This document shows positions 1 through 8,541 of a stretch of 64,000 nt of DNA, one piece after another. Positions within the stretch are counted from its first letter, which is position 1; each line of letters opens with the position of its first letter. The stretch spans positions 2,914,001-2,978,000 of the forward strand of contig NZ_CP080378.1 in NCBI RefSeq assembly GCF_019443445.1, written 5' to 3'. The notes beneath the pieces were generated by a model. The model was not told where the DNA came from, made no database searches, and saw only the letters and a program-made list of their open reading frames with translations. The position numbers and the translations under genes were made by a program. The DNA is from Massilia sp. PAMC28688 (GTDB lineage: Bacteria > Pseudomonadota > Gammaproteobacteria > Burkholderiales > Burkholderiaceae_D).

Positions 1-1629
<1,629 letters not shown>

Positions 1630-1631
1630 TA

Positions 1632-2474
1632 GTGCCGGACGATAGCATCGACAGCGCCGGTGACGTGACGCAGCTTGAAACGAAGCTGCTGATCGAAGCC
1701 GTGTACCGGCGCTACGGGCTGGACTTCCGCGGCTTCGAGCGCGCGGGGCTGGAGCACAAGCTCGCGGCCTTGCAGCAGGACGCGCAGCTGGAGAACATCT
1801 CGGCGCTGCAGGGCAAGGTCCTGCACGACGCGGCGTTTGCCCGCAGCGCCATGCGCACGCTCTCTGCCAGCGCCAGCGCTTTTTTCACCAGTCCCCAGTG
1901 CTTCATGGCGATGCGCTGTGCGGCGCTGCCGCTATTGCGTTCCGCCTCGTGGCCGGTGATCTGGGTGGCCGAATGCGGCGACCCGGCGTTGGTCATTTCG
2001 CTGGCCGTCATGCTGCAGGAGGAGGGCTTGCTGGGCAAAACGCAGCTGTTCGTCACCAGTGCCAATGATGACCTGCTGGCGCAAGTGTCGGCATTGAGCT
2101 TTGACGCCGCCACGCTGGCCGCGCGCGACGAGGACCACTACAGGAGTGGCGGGACCGGGTCCCTGGCGGCCTACTGCGAGCTGGAAGATGGCGTGTATCG
2201 CCTGCGCGAGGACATGCGGCACAACATCGTGTGGGGACAGTACGATCTTGCCAGTGATGCCTCATTCAACGAGTTTCACCTGGTGGTTTGCCAGCGCCCG
2301 CTGCGCGAGTTCGATCACGTGCTGCAGCGGCGCGCGCTGGGGCTGTTCAGCGAAAGCCTGTGCAATTTCGGCATCCTGCAGGTGGAGCCGCCGAGCGATA
2401 TCCTCAGTTCGGAGTTCTCCAAGTCGTTCACCAGTGTGCTGAGCGAGCAGGGCGTCTACCGGCGCCTGCCCTGA
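1632..2474 (+). CDS. CheR-like methyltransferase-fold protein, probably catalytically degenerate
   Basis: 280 residues from a GTG start 2 bases after the kinase stop; a longer frame opens at 1539 but would overlap the kinase gene. The N-terminal helical domain (LLIEAVYRRYGLDFRGFERAGL) and the C-terminal SFNEFHLVVC block are typical of CheR proteins, which methylate glutamates of chemoreceptors. The SAM-binding signature, normally close to CSTGEEVYS, reads CGDPALVIS here. The following ATD that binds the ribose reads VTS, and the usual CRNVLIYF reads CQRPLREF. I infer loss of methyl transfer while the fold is kept, perhaps as a binding partner of the upstream hybrid kinase. No Tyr/His change restores a known alternative motif. 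The fold is fairly sure; the loss of activity is inference. Confidence 0.8.
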   Translation: MPDDSIDSAGDVTQLETKLLIEAVYRRYGLDFRGFERAGLEHKLAALQQDAQLENISALQGKVLHDAAFARSAMRTLSASASAFFTSPQCFMAMRCAALPLLRSASWPVIWVAECGDPALVISLAVMLQEEGLLGKTQLFVTSANDDLLAQVSALSFDAATLAARDEDHYRSGGTGSLAAYCELEDGVYRLREDMRHNIVWGQYDLASDASFNEFHLVVCQRPLREFDHVLQRRALGLFSESLCNFGILQVEPPSDILSSEFSKSFTSVLSEQGVYRRLP

Positions 2475-2837
2475 CCCGTGAGAAGGCGGTCGCCGTCGCG
2501 CATCCGCCTGTCGCTTTATCTCTGACCTTTGTTGCGGCCCCAAGCTCGTCTGCGGCGCGAACCTGTCAGTTCCATGCAATGCCGACGCAAAAGATGGATT
2601 AGGTTCAGCAATGTTTGCTAAAATTAAACATTCACGCCTGGTTTGCTAAACGCTTATTGCAGGTAGGACCCCATGCTAACCCTGCTATGCGGCGGTTGCT
2701 GGAGGAGCGCCCACCATTTTCCACTATTTCAGCACCGCCAGTCCACCAATGAGGAAGTGTAACGTGCGGATCACTATGCACTGCTGGAAAAACACACGTG
2801 GAACGAAGCCCAGCTCAAACGGAACTCTCGCAACACC
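2475..2837 (+). other. Intergenic region, 363 bp, no gene recognised
   Basis: No convincing gene. The stretch around 2600-2660 is AT-richer than its surroundings and contains TTTGCTAAA twice (from about 2618 and 2641), so it may hold the promoter of the effector gene. Directly before the ATG at 2838 about 27 in-frame codons (from a stop near 2760) read like coding sequence but offer no usual start codon, and there is no clear Shine-Dalgarno sequence. The effector start is therefore not certain. Confidence 0.4.
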
Positions 2838-5318
2838 ATGACCCAAACTCCTGCCGGACCGGCCAAAAAATGCGAATTTTGCGACAAGCGCGGTTTGCCC
2901 CTGCTGTTGGTGCGCGACGCTGTCGCCCCTGCGGCGGGCGGTGCACCTTTGTCCAATGATCCTGCCATCGACCTCAATACGAGCGCGGCTCACTACACAA
3001 AACGGATATTGCGTGCAGGTTACTTGAATCTGTACGACGAAGCGCGCAAGCGTTGGGAGACATACTTCGTTACCTCAGATGGCTACCTGTTCAAGTTGGC
3101 ACAGACCGCTGGCGTATTGCAGGTAGTACCGACCAGGCCTTTCAATTGCCCGGATGAAGGACACCGTGCGGTTGCCAGCTGCATTACCATTCCTGACCCG
3201 AAGAATGCGACGAAAGTGTGGATAGGATTTAGCGACGTTGTGTGGACAGACGCGGTTCGCAAGCGCCACAGCGACTCGGCCTACCGCAAGCGGCACATGG
3301 TAGCGATTGACGTCAAGGCTGCGCTTGCCGGCGGCAAGGTGGCGGGCGCCCGTCCGATTGCCCAGGTCGATGCAGTGGTGGCCGAGTACGCGATGGACGC
3401 CAGGAAGGGCGCAACGCTCTTTGCATGGTCCGCCGCACCGTACGCCGCGCGTCACGGACGCGGAGCGCGCCTGCGGGCCGAATGCGATGCCCTGCGACTG
3501 GACAAAGGCCTGATTGTTACGCTGCCCGACCCGGCTGGGATTGCTCAAGACCTGGCACTTCTCATGCATCGCAACGCCGAGCTGTTTACCAACAGTCCAG
3601 ACAACAAACGCAAGCTTGCAGCGAACGGCGCGATCGCCCAGATTGAAATGGGCATTCGGGTAGCTGCGGAGAAGCAGTATATGCGGGATGCGCAAGGTGC
3701 CGCTAACCGCGCCATCAGCGACGCGGGCGTCGCATATGCCCTTTCTCAAAAGCTGCGCGATAGCATCGAGCGCATGCGCAACGTGACAAAAGAAGAATTG
3801 CAGCGCGCAGGTGATGAAAGATGGACGCGCTATTTGAAAAAATTCGACGACAAGGCTCGGGTCGCCTGGGAACAGGATTTCAACAAGCGTCTGCACGCTT
3901 TTAATGACAATCACATAGCACCACTGGCAACTTGCCATGTCGCGTGGATGCGCAGTACGGCCATGGTCGCTTATTTTGAGTGCAACTACGATACCGAGCA
4001 CCCTGAAAGTGGCGGGGTCTATACCGAGATGGTCACGCGCTGCATCGCTAAAACGCAGGACAAGCTGGCCTGCGCGCGCCTTTATGATGAGTGGCTCGAC
4101 GGGACGGCCGACGATCCAAAGAATTTTTTGCTGCGCGCGATGATGTTCAATCAAAAGACGATTATCCAGGCGGTTACTATGGCGGCGGATGTGACGCTTA
4201 GTCTGCGCCAGATACCCTGGGACAATCTGTTCTCTACCTACACTGTTTCGGTCGAGCGGATGGGCAGAGGGGCGCAAGATGGTGCTGCCCGCTTGATGGT
4301 CGAGTCTGCTGGATCGGTAGCAAAAGCGCTGGGCAAAGTGATGGACGGGAGCTCAAGGTTCCGTGCTCTATTCATGACGACCGGACTTATTTCCGGTCAC
4401 CCGATTGTTTTGGTTGAGGTGACGGGCAGCAAAAAAGCGTTCCGGGCGCAGATTATCAAGGAGCTGTTGAAGGCGAGCGGGCAGTCAATCAGCAAAAGCA
4501 AGATGAACTTTGCCGTTGCGGAAGAATTGCGGCGCCTCCAGGTCCAGGGTGTCCCGCTGGATGGCACGACCAAGAAGGCGTGGATGCTCCCTGCAGACTC
4601 TGAGTATCTCAGGAACGTGCCTGCTGGTTTGAATGAAGGACAACGTGCGGAATACCTGGCGAAAAGTCTGCGAAAGATCGAACAGATTGAAGCCATGAAT
4701 CTGGACCGTTGGCGAAAGGTGATCAACACCGACGTGAGGTTTGGCATCGTTACAGGCATTCTTCAGGCGCTTTGCCTCACCAAGTCCGTCGAGGACCAGG
4801 AAAAGGCAATGGACAACGAGAAGTTTGATGCTACAACGCGCATGTATCTCGGCGTGACGGCACTCGTAGGCACCACGGCAGAAGTGTTAGGCAGTGCATT
4901 AGCTGGTCGCGCTGCGCTCGGTATGCCTTTTGGCCAAGGCCTTGCCGCAGGAGCAGGGGCATTCCTTAAAGTGGCTGGCAAGGGAGCTGGTGTCGCCGCT
5001 GGATTGATCATGGCAGTTATGGACTTTCGCAAAGCGGCGGAAAGTTTTAAGGAAGAACAAACCGGTCTGGCCTGGGCGTACGTGGGGTCGGGTGCAGTAG
5101 GCATCTTGCTGACTGGCGCCATTTTATGGGCGGTCGCACTTCCAATAATCGGCTTGCTCATTGCAATATTGATTGGAATTGCGATCTTGATTGAATATGT
5201 TAAGGACAACGCGCTGCAAGATTGGTTAGAACGAACGCCCTGGGGCAGGCTGGTAGACCAGCGTTATTCCAGTTTCGAAACTGAGCAGGCCCAATTACAA
5301 CACGCGATTCGAGAATAG
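2838..5318 (+). CDS. Candidate type VI secretion effector, VasX/BTH_I2691-like, with C-terminal membrane segments
   Basis: 826 residues. The N-terminus carries the signature seen in VasX-type toxins: CEFCDKRGLPLLLVRDAV, followed by AGYLNLYDEARKRWETYFVT, a region I associate with the VasX N-terminal domain and proteins labelled T6SS effector BTH_I2691 family. The middle (~240-650) is mostly charged and helical. The C-terminus has two long hydrophobic blocks (about residues 670-735, Gly/Ala-rich, and 744-788, strongly apolar), as expected of a pore-forming toxin. There is no signal peptide, which fits T6SS delivery. No VgrG, PAAR, Hcp or chaperone gene is nearby, so this is an orphan effector locus. 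Two DUF6708 genes follow at once. The start lacks a clear ribosome binding site. Family fairly sure; toxicity is inferred from family knowledge. Confidence 0.75.
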   Translation: MTQTPAGPAKKCEFCDKRGLPLLLVRDAVAPAAGGAPLSNDPAIDLNTSAAHYTKRILRAGYLNLYDEARKRWETYFVTSDGYLFKLAQTAGVLQVVPTRPFNCPDEGHRAVASCITIPDPKNATKVWIGFSDVVWTDAVRKRHSDSAYRKRHMVAIDVKAALAGGKVAGARPIAQVDAVVAEYAMDARKGATLFAWSAAPYAARHGRGARLRAECDALRLDKGLIVTLPDPAGIAQDLALLMHRNAELFTNSPDNKRKLAANGAIAQIEMGIRVAAEKQYMRDAQGAANRAISDAGVAYALSQKLRDSIERMRNVTKEELQRAGDERWTRYLKKFDDKARVAWEQDFNKRLHAFNDNHIAPLATCHVAWMRSTAMVAYFECNYDTEHPESGGVYTEMVTRCIAKTQDKLACARLYDEWLDGTADDPKNFLLRAMMFNQKTIIQAVTMAADVTLSLRQIPWDNLFSTYTVSVERMGRGAQDGAARLMVESAGSVAKALGKVMDGSSRFRALFMTTGLISGHPIVLVEVTGSKKAFRAQIIKELLKASGQSISKSKMNFAVAEELRRLQVQGVPLDGTTKKAWMLPADSEYLRNVPAGLNEGQRAEYLAKSLRKIEQIEAMNLDRWRKVINTDVRFGIVTGILQALCLTKSVEDQEKAMDNEKFDATTRMYLGVTALVGTTAEVLGSALAGRAALGMPFGQGLAAGAGAFLKVAGKGAGVAAGLIMAVMDFRKAAESFKEEQTGLAWAYVGSGAVGILLTGAILWAVALPIIGLLIAILIGIAILIEYVKDNALQDWLERTPWGRLVDQRYSSFETEQAQLQHAIRE

Positions 5319-5322
5319 AAGC

Positions 5323-6366
5323 ATGAATATGGAATTTACCGGCCTGGTGGCTAAGTACCCCGTCAATCGTCCCTTGACTGAGCAGGAACGCGCGCTGCAG
5401 CTGCACCAGAAACAAGCTTTGCATGTCGATCCTCACTATCAACTAAGTGTCATCCAGATGAATTCCACGTTTCTCGAATCCGTGGACAAATGGTTTGCGT
5501 GGAAAGGCGCGGGTACAATTTTCTCATTGATTGCAATGGCGATGAGCGTTGGAACCTGTGGCTGGATGGCGGCAATGTGGCTACTCCAAGGGTTTGGTTA
5601 TTTCCCCTCGAGCCTGGAAACTGGTACGCTGATAGCCAACGGCGCTGGCATGGCCGTGTTCACGGTGCTGTGTGCCCTCGCTGTCGGCTGGATGCTTTGC
5701 CGTGAGTCATTCGCTTACACGCACTATCCCATCCGATTCAACCGCAAAGCCCGTCTCGTGCACGTGTTCCGGCTCAATGGAACCGTCCTCACGGCGGGCT
5801 GGGACCAGATCTTTTTCACGATGGGCCATCTCCCGCAATGGAACGAATGGGAGGTGCGCGGCCATATTCTGGCGGCGGACAAAGTCACGGTGCTGGAGAC
5901 TTTCCCGCTCAGCTATGTCGGGGAGTTCGATCTGCAAGGCGTGAAGGCTGGCCGGCGCTTGCAGCAAGACTTCGTGCGGGGCCACTGGGAATTTATCCGG
6001 CGGTACATGGAAGACGGGCCACAGGCCGTGAGCGCGCAAGTTCAATTCTGCATGCCCATAGACCGGGAGAAGGAATCGCTGGCCAACAGTGTTGAGCGTG
6101 TGTTTGCAAACATTGCGGGAGCACCCGCCGCACTACGCTGGATTCTGTGGCCGTGGTGCTTGATGGTCGCGATTGGGCGCGTCTTCGCCATGCGCACATG
6201 CAAAATCCCGCACTTTCCTGCAGATGTGGAGGCGGTTTCCCGCATCGAGGTGGATGATCCTTATGCCATCCGTGGCGACGCTGCTGGGAATCGTGTTCCG
6301 GTCTTTCCGATTGCCGCAGCTTCTGCAGGCGTTGAGTTCGCGCAGGCTCCAGGTAAGGTATTGTAG
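5323..6366 (+). CDS. DUF6708-type membrane protein, copy 1 (candidate immunity or partner protein)
   Basis: 347 residues, starting 4 bases after the effector stop, so almost certainly co-transcribed with it. Order: cytoplasmic N-terminus beginning MEFTGLVAKYPVNRPLTEQE, a motif MNSTFLESVDKWF at ~50-62, a hairpin of two hydrophobic segments (~65-90 and ~105-130), the conserved SFAYTHYPIRFNRKARLVHVF, a soluble domain with HWEFIRRYMEDGP, then a third hydrophobic stretch near WILWPWCLMVAIG. I recognise the layout as the DUF6708 family, often found beside T6SS effectors. Immunity to the pore-forming neighbour is inference: membrane immunity proteins such as TsiV2 guard against VasX. A second methionine, 2 codons in, matches the start of copy 2. 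Confidence 0.72.
   Translation: MNMEFTGLVAKYPVNRPLTEQERALQLHQKQALHVDPHYQLSVIQMNSTFLESVDKWFAWKGAGTIFSLIAMAMSVGTCGWMAAMWLLQGFGYFPSSLETGTLIANGAGMAVFTVLCALAVGWMLCRESFAYTHYPIRFNRKARLVHVFRLNGTVLTAGWDQIFFTMGHLPQWNEWEVRGHILAADKVTVLETFPLSYVGEFDLQGVKAGRRLQQDFVRGHWEFIRRYMEDGPQAVSAQVQFCMPIDREKESLANSVERVFANIAGAPAALRWILWPWCLMVAIGRVFAMRTCKIPHFPADVEAVSRIEVDDPYAIRGDAAGNRVPVFPIAAASAGVEFAQAPGKVL
5773..6233 (+). repeat. 461-bp near-identical block, copy A (pairs with 7001-7461)
   Basis: Read base by base against 7001-7461 (constant offset 1228), this block shows only about six differences that I found, for example C/G in gtcaCggtg and C/T in ggCgtgaag. The flanks, especially the membrane-hairpin region just upstream, differ far more. 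It covers the soluble half of the two DUF6708 genes. Confidence 0.9.
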
Positions 6367-6445
6367 TGATCGATATGAGAATACGAGCTTGGACTTTGCA
6401 CTGCTCGTGCAATTTCTAATGTTTGCCACCGCCACTTGACGAGTC

Positions 6446-6556
6446 ATGTATCCGTTGAAGCAGACTAAACGACTCAAACGCGAACAGCTAGGCATGCTGG
6501 CGATGAATACGAACTCGACGTTTGCGGATCGTGTGCCCGACACTCTCTACAAATAA
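6446..6556 (+). CDS. Small open frame of 36 codons, possibly a remnant of a DUF6708-like gene
   Basis: An ATG frame whose TAA directly abuts the ATG of copy 2. Its product contains EQLGMLAMNTNSTFADRV, which loosely matches YQLSVIQMNSTFLESV near the N-terminus of the DUF6708 proteins, so it could be the relic of a further copy lost between the two present ones. No Shine-Dalgarno sequence is obvious. It could equally be chance. The rest of the 190-bp spacer (6367-6445) shows nothing. Confidence 0.25.
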   Translation: MYPLKQTKRLKREQLGMLAMNTNSTFADRVPDTLYK

Positions 6557-7594
6557 ATGGAATTTACCGGCCTGATTGCGAAGTACCCCGTCAATCGTCC
6601 CTTGGCTGAGCAGGAACGCGCGCTGCAGCTACACCAGAAACAAGCTTTGCACGTCGAACCGCACTACCAACTAAGTGTGATCCAGATGAATTCCACATTC
6701 CTTGAGTCTGTGGACAAATGGTTTGGATGGAAAGGGGCGACTACGATCTTCTCGCTAGTTGCGCTAGCGATGATCATTGGAACTTGCGCTCCGATTGCTG
6801 CGATGTGGCTGCTGGAAGGATTGGGCGTTTTGCCTTCGCGGCTGGATACTGCCACTCTGCTGGCGGGCAGCGCCGGCATGGCGGTAATCGCGACGCTGTG
6901 CGCACTTATTTTCGGCTGGACGCTGTGCCGTGAGTCATTCGCTTGCACCCACTATCCCATTCGGTTTAATCGAAAAGCCAGACTTGTGCATGTGTTCCGT
7001 CTCAATGGAACCGTCCTCACGGCGGGCTGGGACCAGATCTTTTTCACGATGGGCCATCTCCCGCAATGGAACGAATGGGAGGTGCGCGGCCATATTCTGG
7101 CGGCGGACAAAGTCACCGTGCTGGAGACTTTCCCGCTCAGCTATGTCGGGGAGTTCGATCTGCAAGGTGTGAAGGCTGGTCGGCGCTTGCAGCAAGACTT
7201 CGTGCGGGGCCACTGGGAATTTATCCGGCGCTACATGGAAGACGGGCCACAGGCCGTGAGCGCGCAAGTTCAATTTTGCATGCCCATAGACCGGGAGAAG
7301 GAATCGCTGGCCAACAGTGTTGAGCGTGTGTTTGCAAACATTGCGGGAGCACCCGCCGCACTACGCTGGATTCTGTGGCCGTGGTGCTTGATGGTCGCGA
7401 TTGGGCGCGTGTTCGCCATGCGCACATGCAAAATCCCGCACTTTCCTGCAGATGTGGAGGCAGTATGCCGCGTTGACATCGATGATCCCTATGCCATTCG
7501 TGGAGACGCCACCGGTAATCGCATTCCTGTCTTTCCGGCGGCGGCAGCTTCCGCAGGCGTCCGGTTCGTCCAGACGCAGGGCCGGCCTCGGTAG
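6557..7594 (+). CDS. DUF6708-type membrane protein, copy 2 (candidate immunity or partner protein)
   Basis: 345 residues, a paralogue of the gene at 5323 in the same orientation. The first ~62 residues and everything from about residue 135 to 305 are nearly identical to copy 1, while the transmembrane hairpin between (~63-125) has changed at many positions (for example MSVGTCGWM against IIGTCAPIA). That pattern suggests the membrane part is free or selected to vary while the soluble part is held constant by recent duplication or gene conversion. The C-terminal tail also differs. As with copy 1, an immunity role towards the VasX-like effector is inferred from position and membrane topology only. 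Confidence 0.72.
   Translation: MEFTGLIAKYPVNRPLAEQERALQLHQKQALHVEPHYQLSVIQMNSTFLESVDKWFGWKGATTIFSLVALAMIIGTCAPIAAMWLLEGLGVLPSRLDTATLLAGSAGMAVIATLCALIFGWTLCRESFACTHYPIRFNRKARLVHVFRLNGTVLTAGWDQIFFTMGHLPQWNEWEVRGHILAADKVTVLETFPLSYVGEFDLQGVKAGRRLQQDFVRGHWEFIRRYMEDGPQAVSAQVQFCMPIDREKESLANSVERVFANIAGAPAALRWILWPWCLMVAIGRVFAMRTCKIPHFPADVEAVCRVDIDDPYAIRGDATGNRIPVFPAAAASAGVRFVQTQGRPR
7001..7461 (+). repeat. 461-bp near-identical block, copy B (pairs with 5773-6233)
   Basis: Second copy of the near-identical direct repeat inside the two DUF6708 genes. The match fades upstream of the shared ctcaatggaaccgtcc and ends after gatgtggaggc. Confidence 0.9.
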
Positions 7595-7597
7595 GAA

Positions 7598-7783
7598 TAC
7601 AAGTATGAGCTCTGGAGAGGACGTCCGCCTGGTGAGCCCTATGGCATTAAGGCCGATAGTAAAGGCCAGCCGAGTCCGATAGGCCTAAACCGTGAGTTAT
7701 TTGCACCGTGGCACTCCAGTGCAAATATTATTTGCACGCCTTCCCGTGTCGCTCACTTCCCCGAATCTATCCGTATCGGCTAA
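7598..7783 (+). pseudogene. Startless open frame after the second DUF6708 gene, possible gene debris
   Basis: Sixty-one codons open up to a TAA at 7781, with no start codon in the frame. The translation (beginning YKYELWRGRPPGEPYG and later GLNRELFAPWHSSANIICTP) has the composition of a real protein rather than of a GC-rich shadow frame. I do not recognise the family. It may be the 3' end of a lost effector or accessory gene of the same island. Low confidence. Confidence 0.3.
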
Positions 7784-7815
7784 GCTGTTGGCTTCCGCAC
7801 TGAAAACCGATCACA

Positions 7816-7860
7816 ATGAAAATGCTGAAAGTACCGTACGCGGAGAAGGATGAAGCGTAA
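7816..7860 (+). pseudogene. 5' fragment of a DUF5710 gene cut by the IS66 element
   Basis: Begins MKMLKVPYAEKDEA, the characteristic opening of the DUF5710 domain, then runs into the left end of the insertion sequence and stops at the TAA at 7858-7860 inside it. Genuine gene sequence ends at 7856. The 3' part lies on the other side of the element (10971-11259). Removing the element and one copy of the 8-bp duplication rejoins the frame exactly. Confidence 0.85.
7849..7856. repeat. Left target-site duplication of the IS66 element (GATGAAGC)
   Basis: GATGAAGC directly precedes the left terminal repeat and recurs, base for base, directly after the right one at 10963-10970. Eight bases is the duplication length known for IS66-family elements. 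Confidence 0.95.
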
Positions 7861-7886
7861 GCGTGGCATCAGTACCGTCTTGACGC
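7857..7886 (+). repeat. Left terminal inverted repeat of the IS66 element
   Basis: Starts GTAAGCGTGGCATCAG. It matches the reverse complement of 10933-10962 at 25 of 30 positions by my count, with the outer nine bases identical. Confidence 0.92.
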
Positions 7887-7890
7887 CCGC

Positions 7891-8490
7891 TTACTTCCGG
7901 CCCCAGCCATTCCAAGCCATGCGCAGCAGCGTCGCGTTCGCCATTCGCTGATCGAAGGCCTCTGCGTCGAAGCTGCCGCCCACCCATCTCAAATAGTCCT
8001 TTGCTTCCTGGCTCTTCGGTTCGTCCCGCAGTGTCGTGAGGAAGTCGTCGTAGCCGCCGATGCCGCCGACGTCTTCAGGCGGGCATGCGCGCTTGCCATC
8101 GATGATATAGGCACTGCCCATTGGCTCTGGACGTTGCTCAATTTTTTCGACGTGAATTTCATGCTGCCAGCTGTCCCCGAAATCGTATTGGTAGGTGAAG
8201 CGCTGGCCGGTGTACAGCAATCGATTCAGCTTTCCTTTTCGGTCATCGAACATTTCCTCGTCGCTGTCGTAGCTGCCCTCAAGAACATGCTCGTTGTCAA
8301 GCATGCTGTAGGTGCGGCCCTCAACACGAAACTCATGAAGATGGGCGTCGGTCCAGCCAAACGCGGCCTGGATGATGTGATGAAGCGCACGCAAGCTGAG
8401 GTCGCCGTCGACGACGATACGGCGCCAGATTGGCGGCGTGATGTCTGCGATGCTGATGCGCAAAGTGATGACGATATTTTTCTTGGCCAT
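7891..8490 (-). CDS. Plasmid pRiA4b ORF-3 family protein, passenger gene inside the IS66 element
   Basis: 199 residues from the ATG giving MAKKNIVITLRISI; a longer frame adds eight residues. Family marks are RISIADITPPIWRRIVV, LHHIIQAAFGWTDAHLHEF, YQYDFGDSWQHEI and ACPPEDVGGIGGY, all typical of pRiA4b ORF-3-like proteins, whose function is unknown. These genes are often met in or near transposable elements. It lies between the left terminal repeat and tnpC on the same strand as the transposition genes, so it moves with the element. The start is 51 bases from the tnpC stop. Family sure, role unknown. Confidence 0.9.
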   Translation of the reverse strand: MAKKNIVITLRISIADITPPIWRRIVVDGDLSLRALHHIIQAAFGWTDAHLHEFRVEGRTYSMLDNEHVLEGSYDSDEEMFDDRKGKLNRLLYTGQRFTYQYDFGDSWQHEIHVEKIEQRPEPMGSAYIIDGKRACPPEDVGGIGGYDDFLTTLRDEPKSQEAKDYLRWVGGSFDAEAFDQRMANATLLRMAWNGWGRK

Positions 8491-8541
8491 GAGAGTTTCG
8501 TTCAATGCGCGCAATTACCATCACCGGATGTGACGTTACAA

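Noticed and set aside
2528..2547. ttgcggccccaagctcg shared with about 63716-63732
   Set aside because: A 17-base match between GC-rich stretches can arise by chance in a 64-kb window; no structure around either copy supports a repeat.
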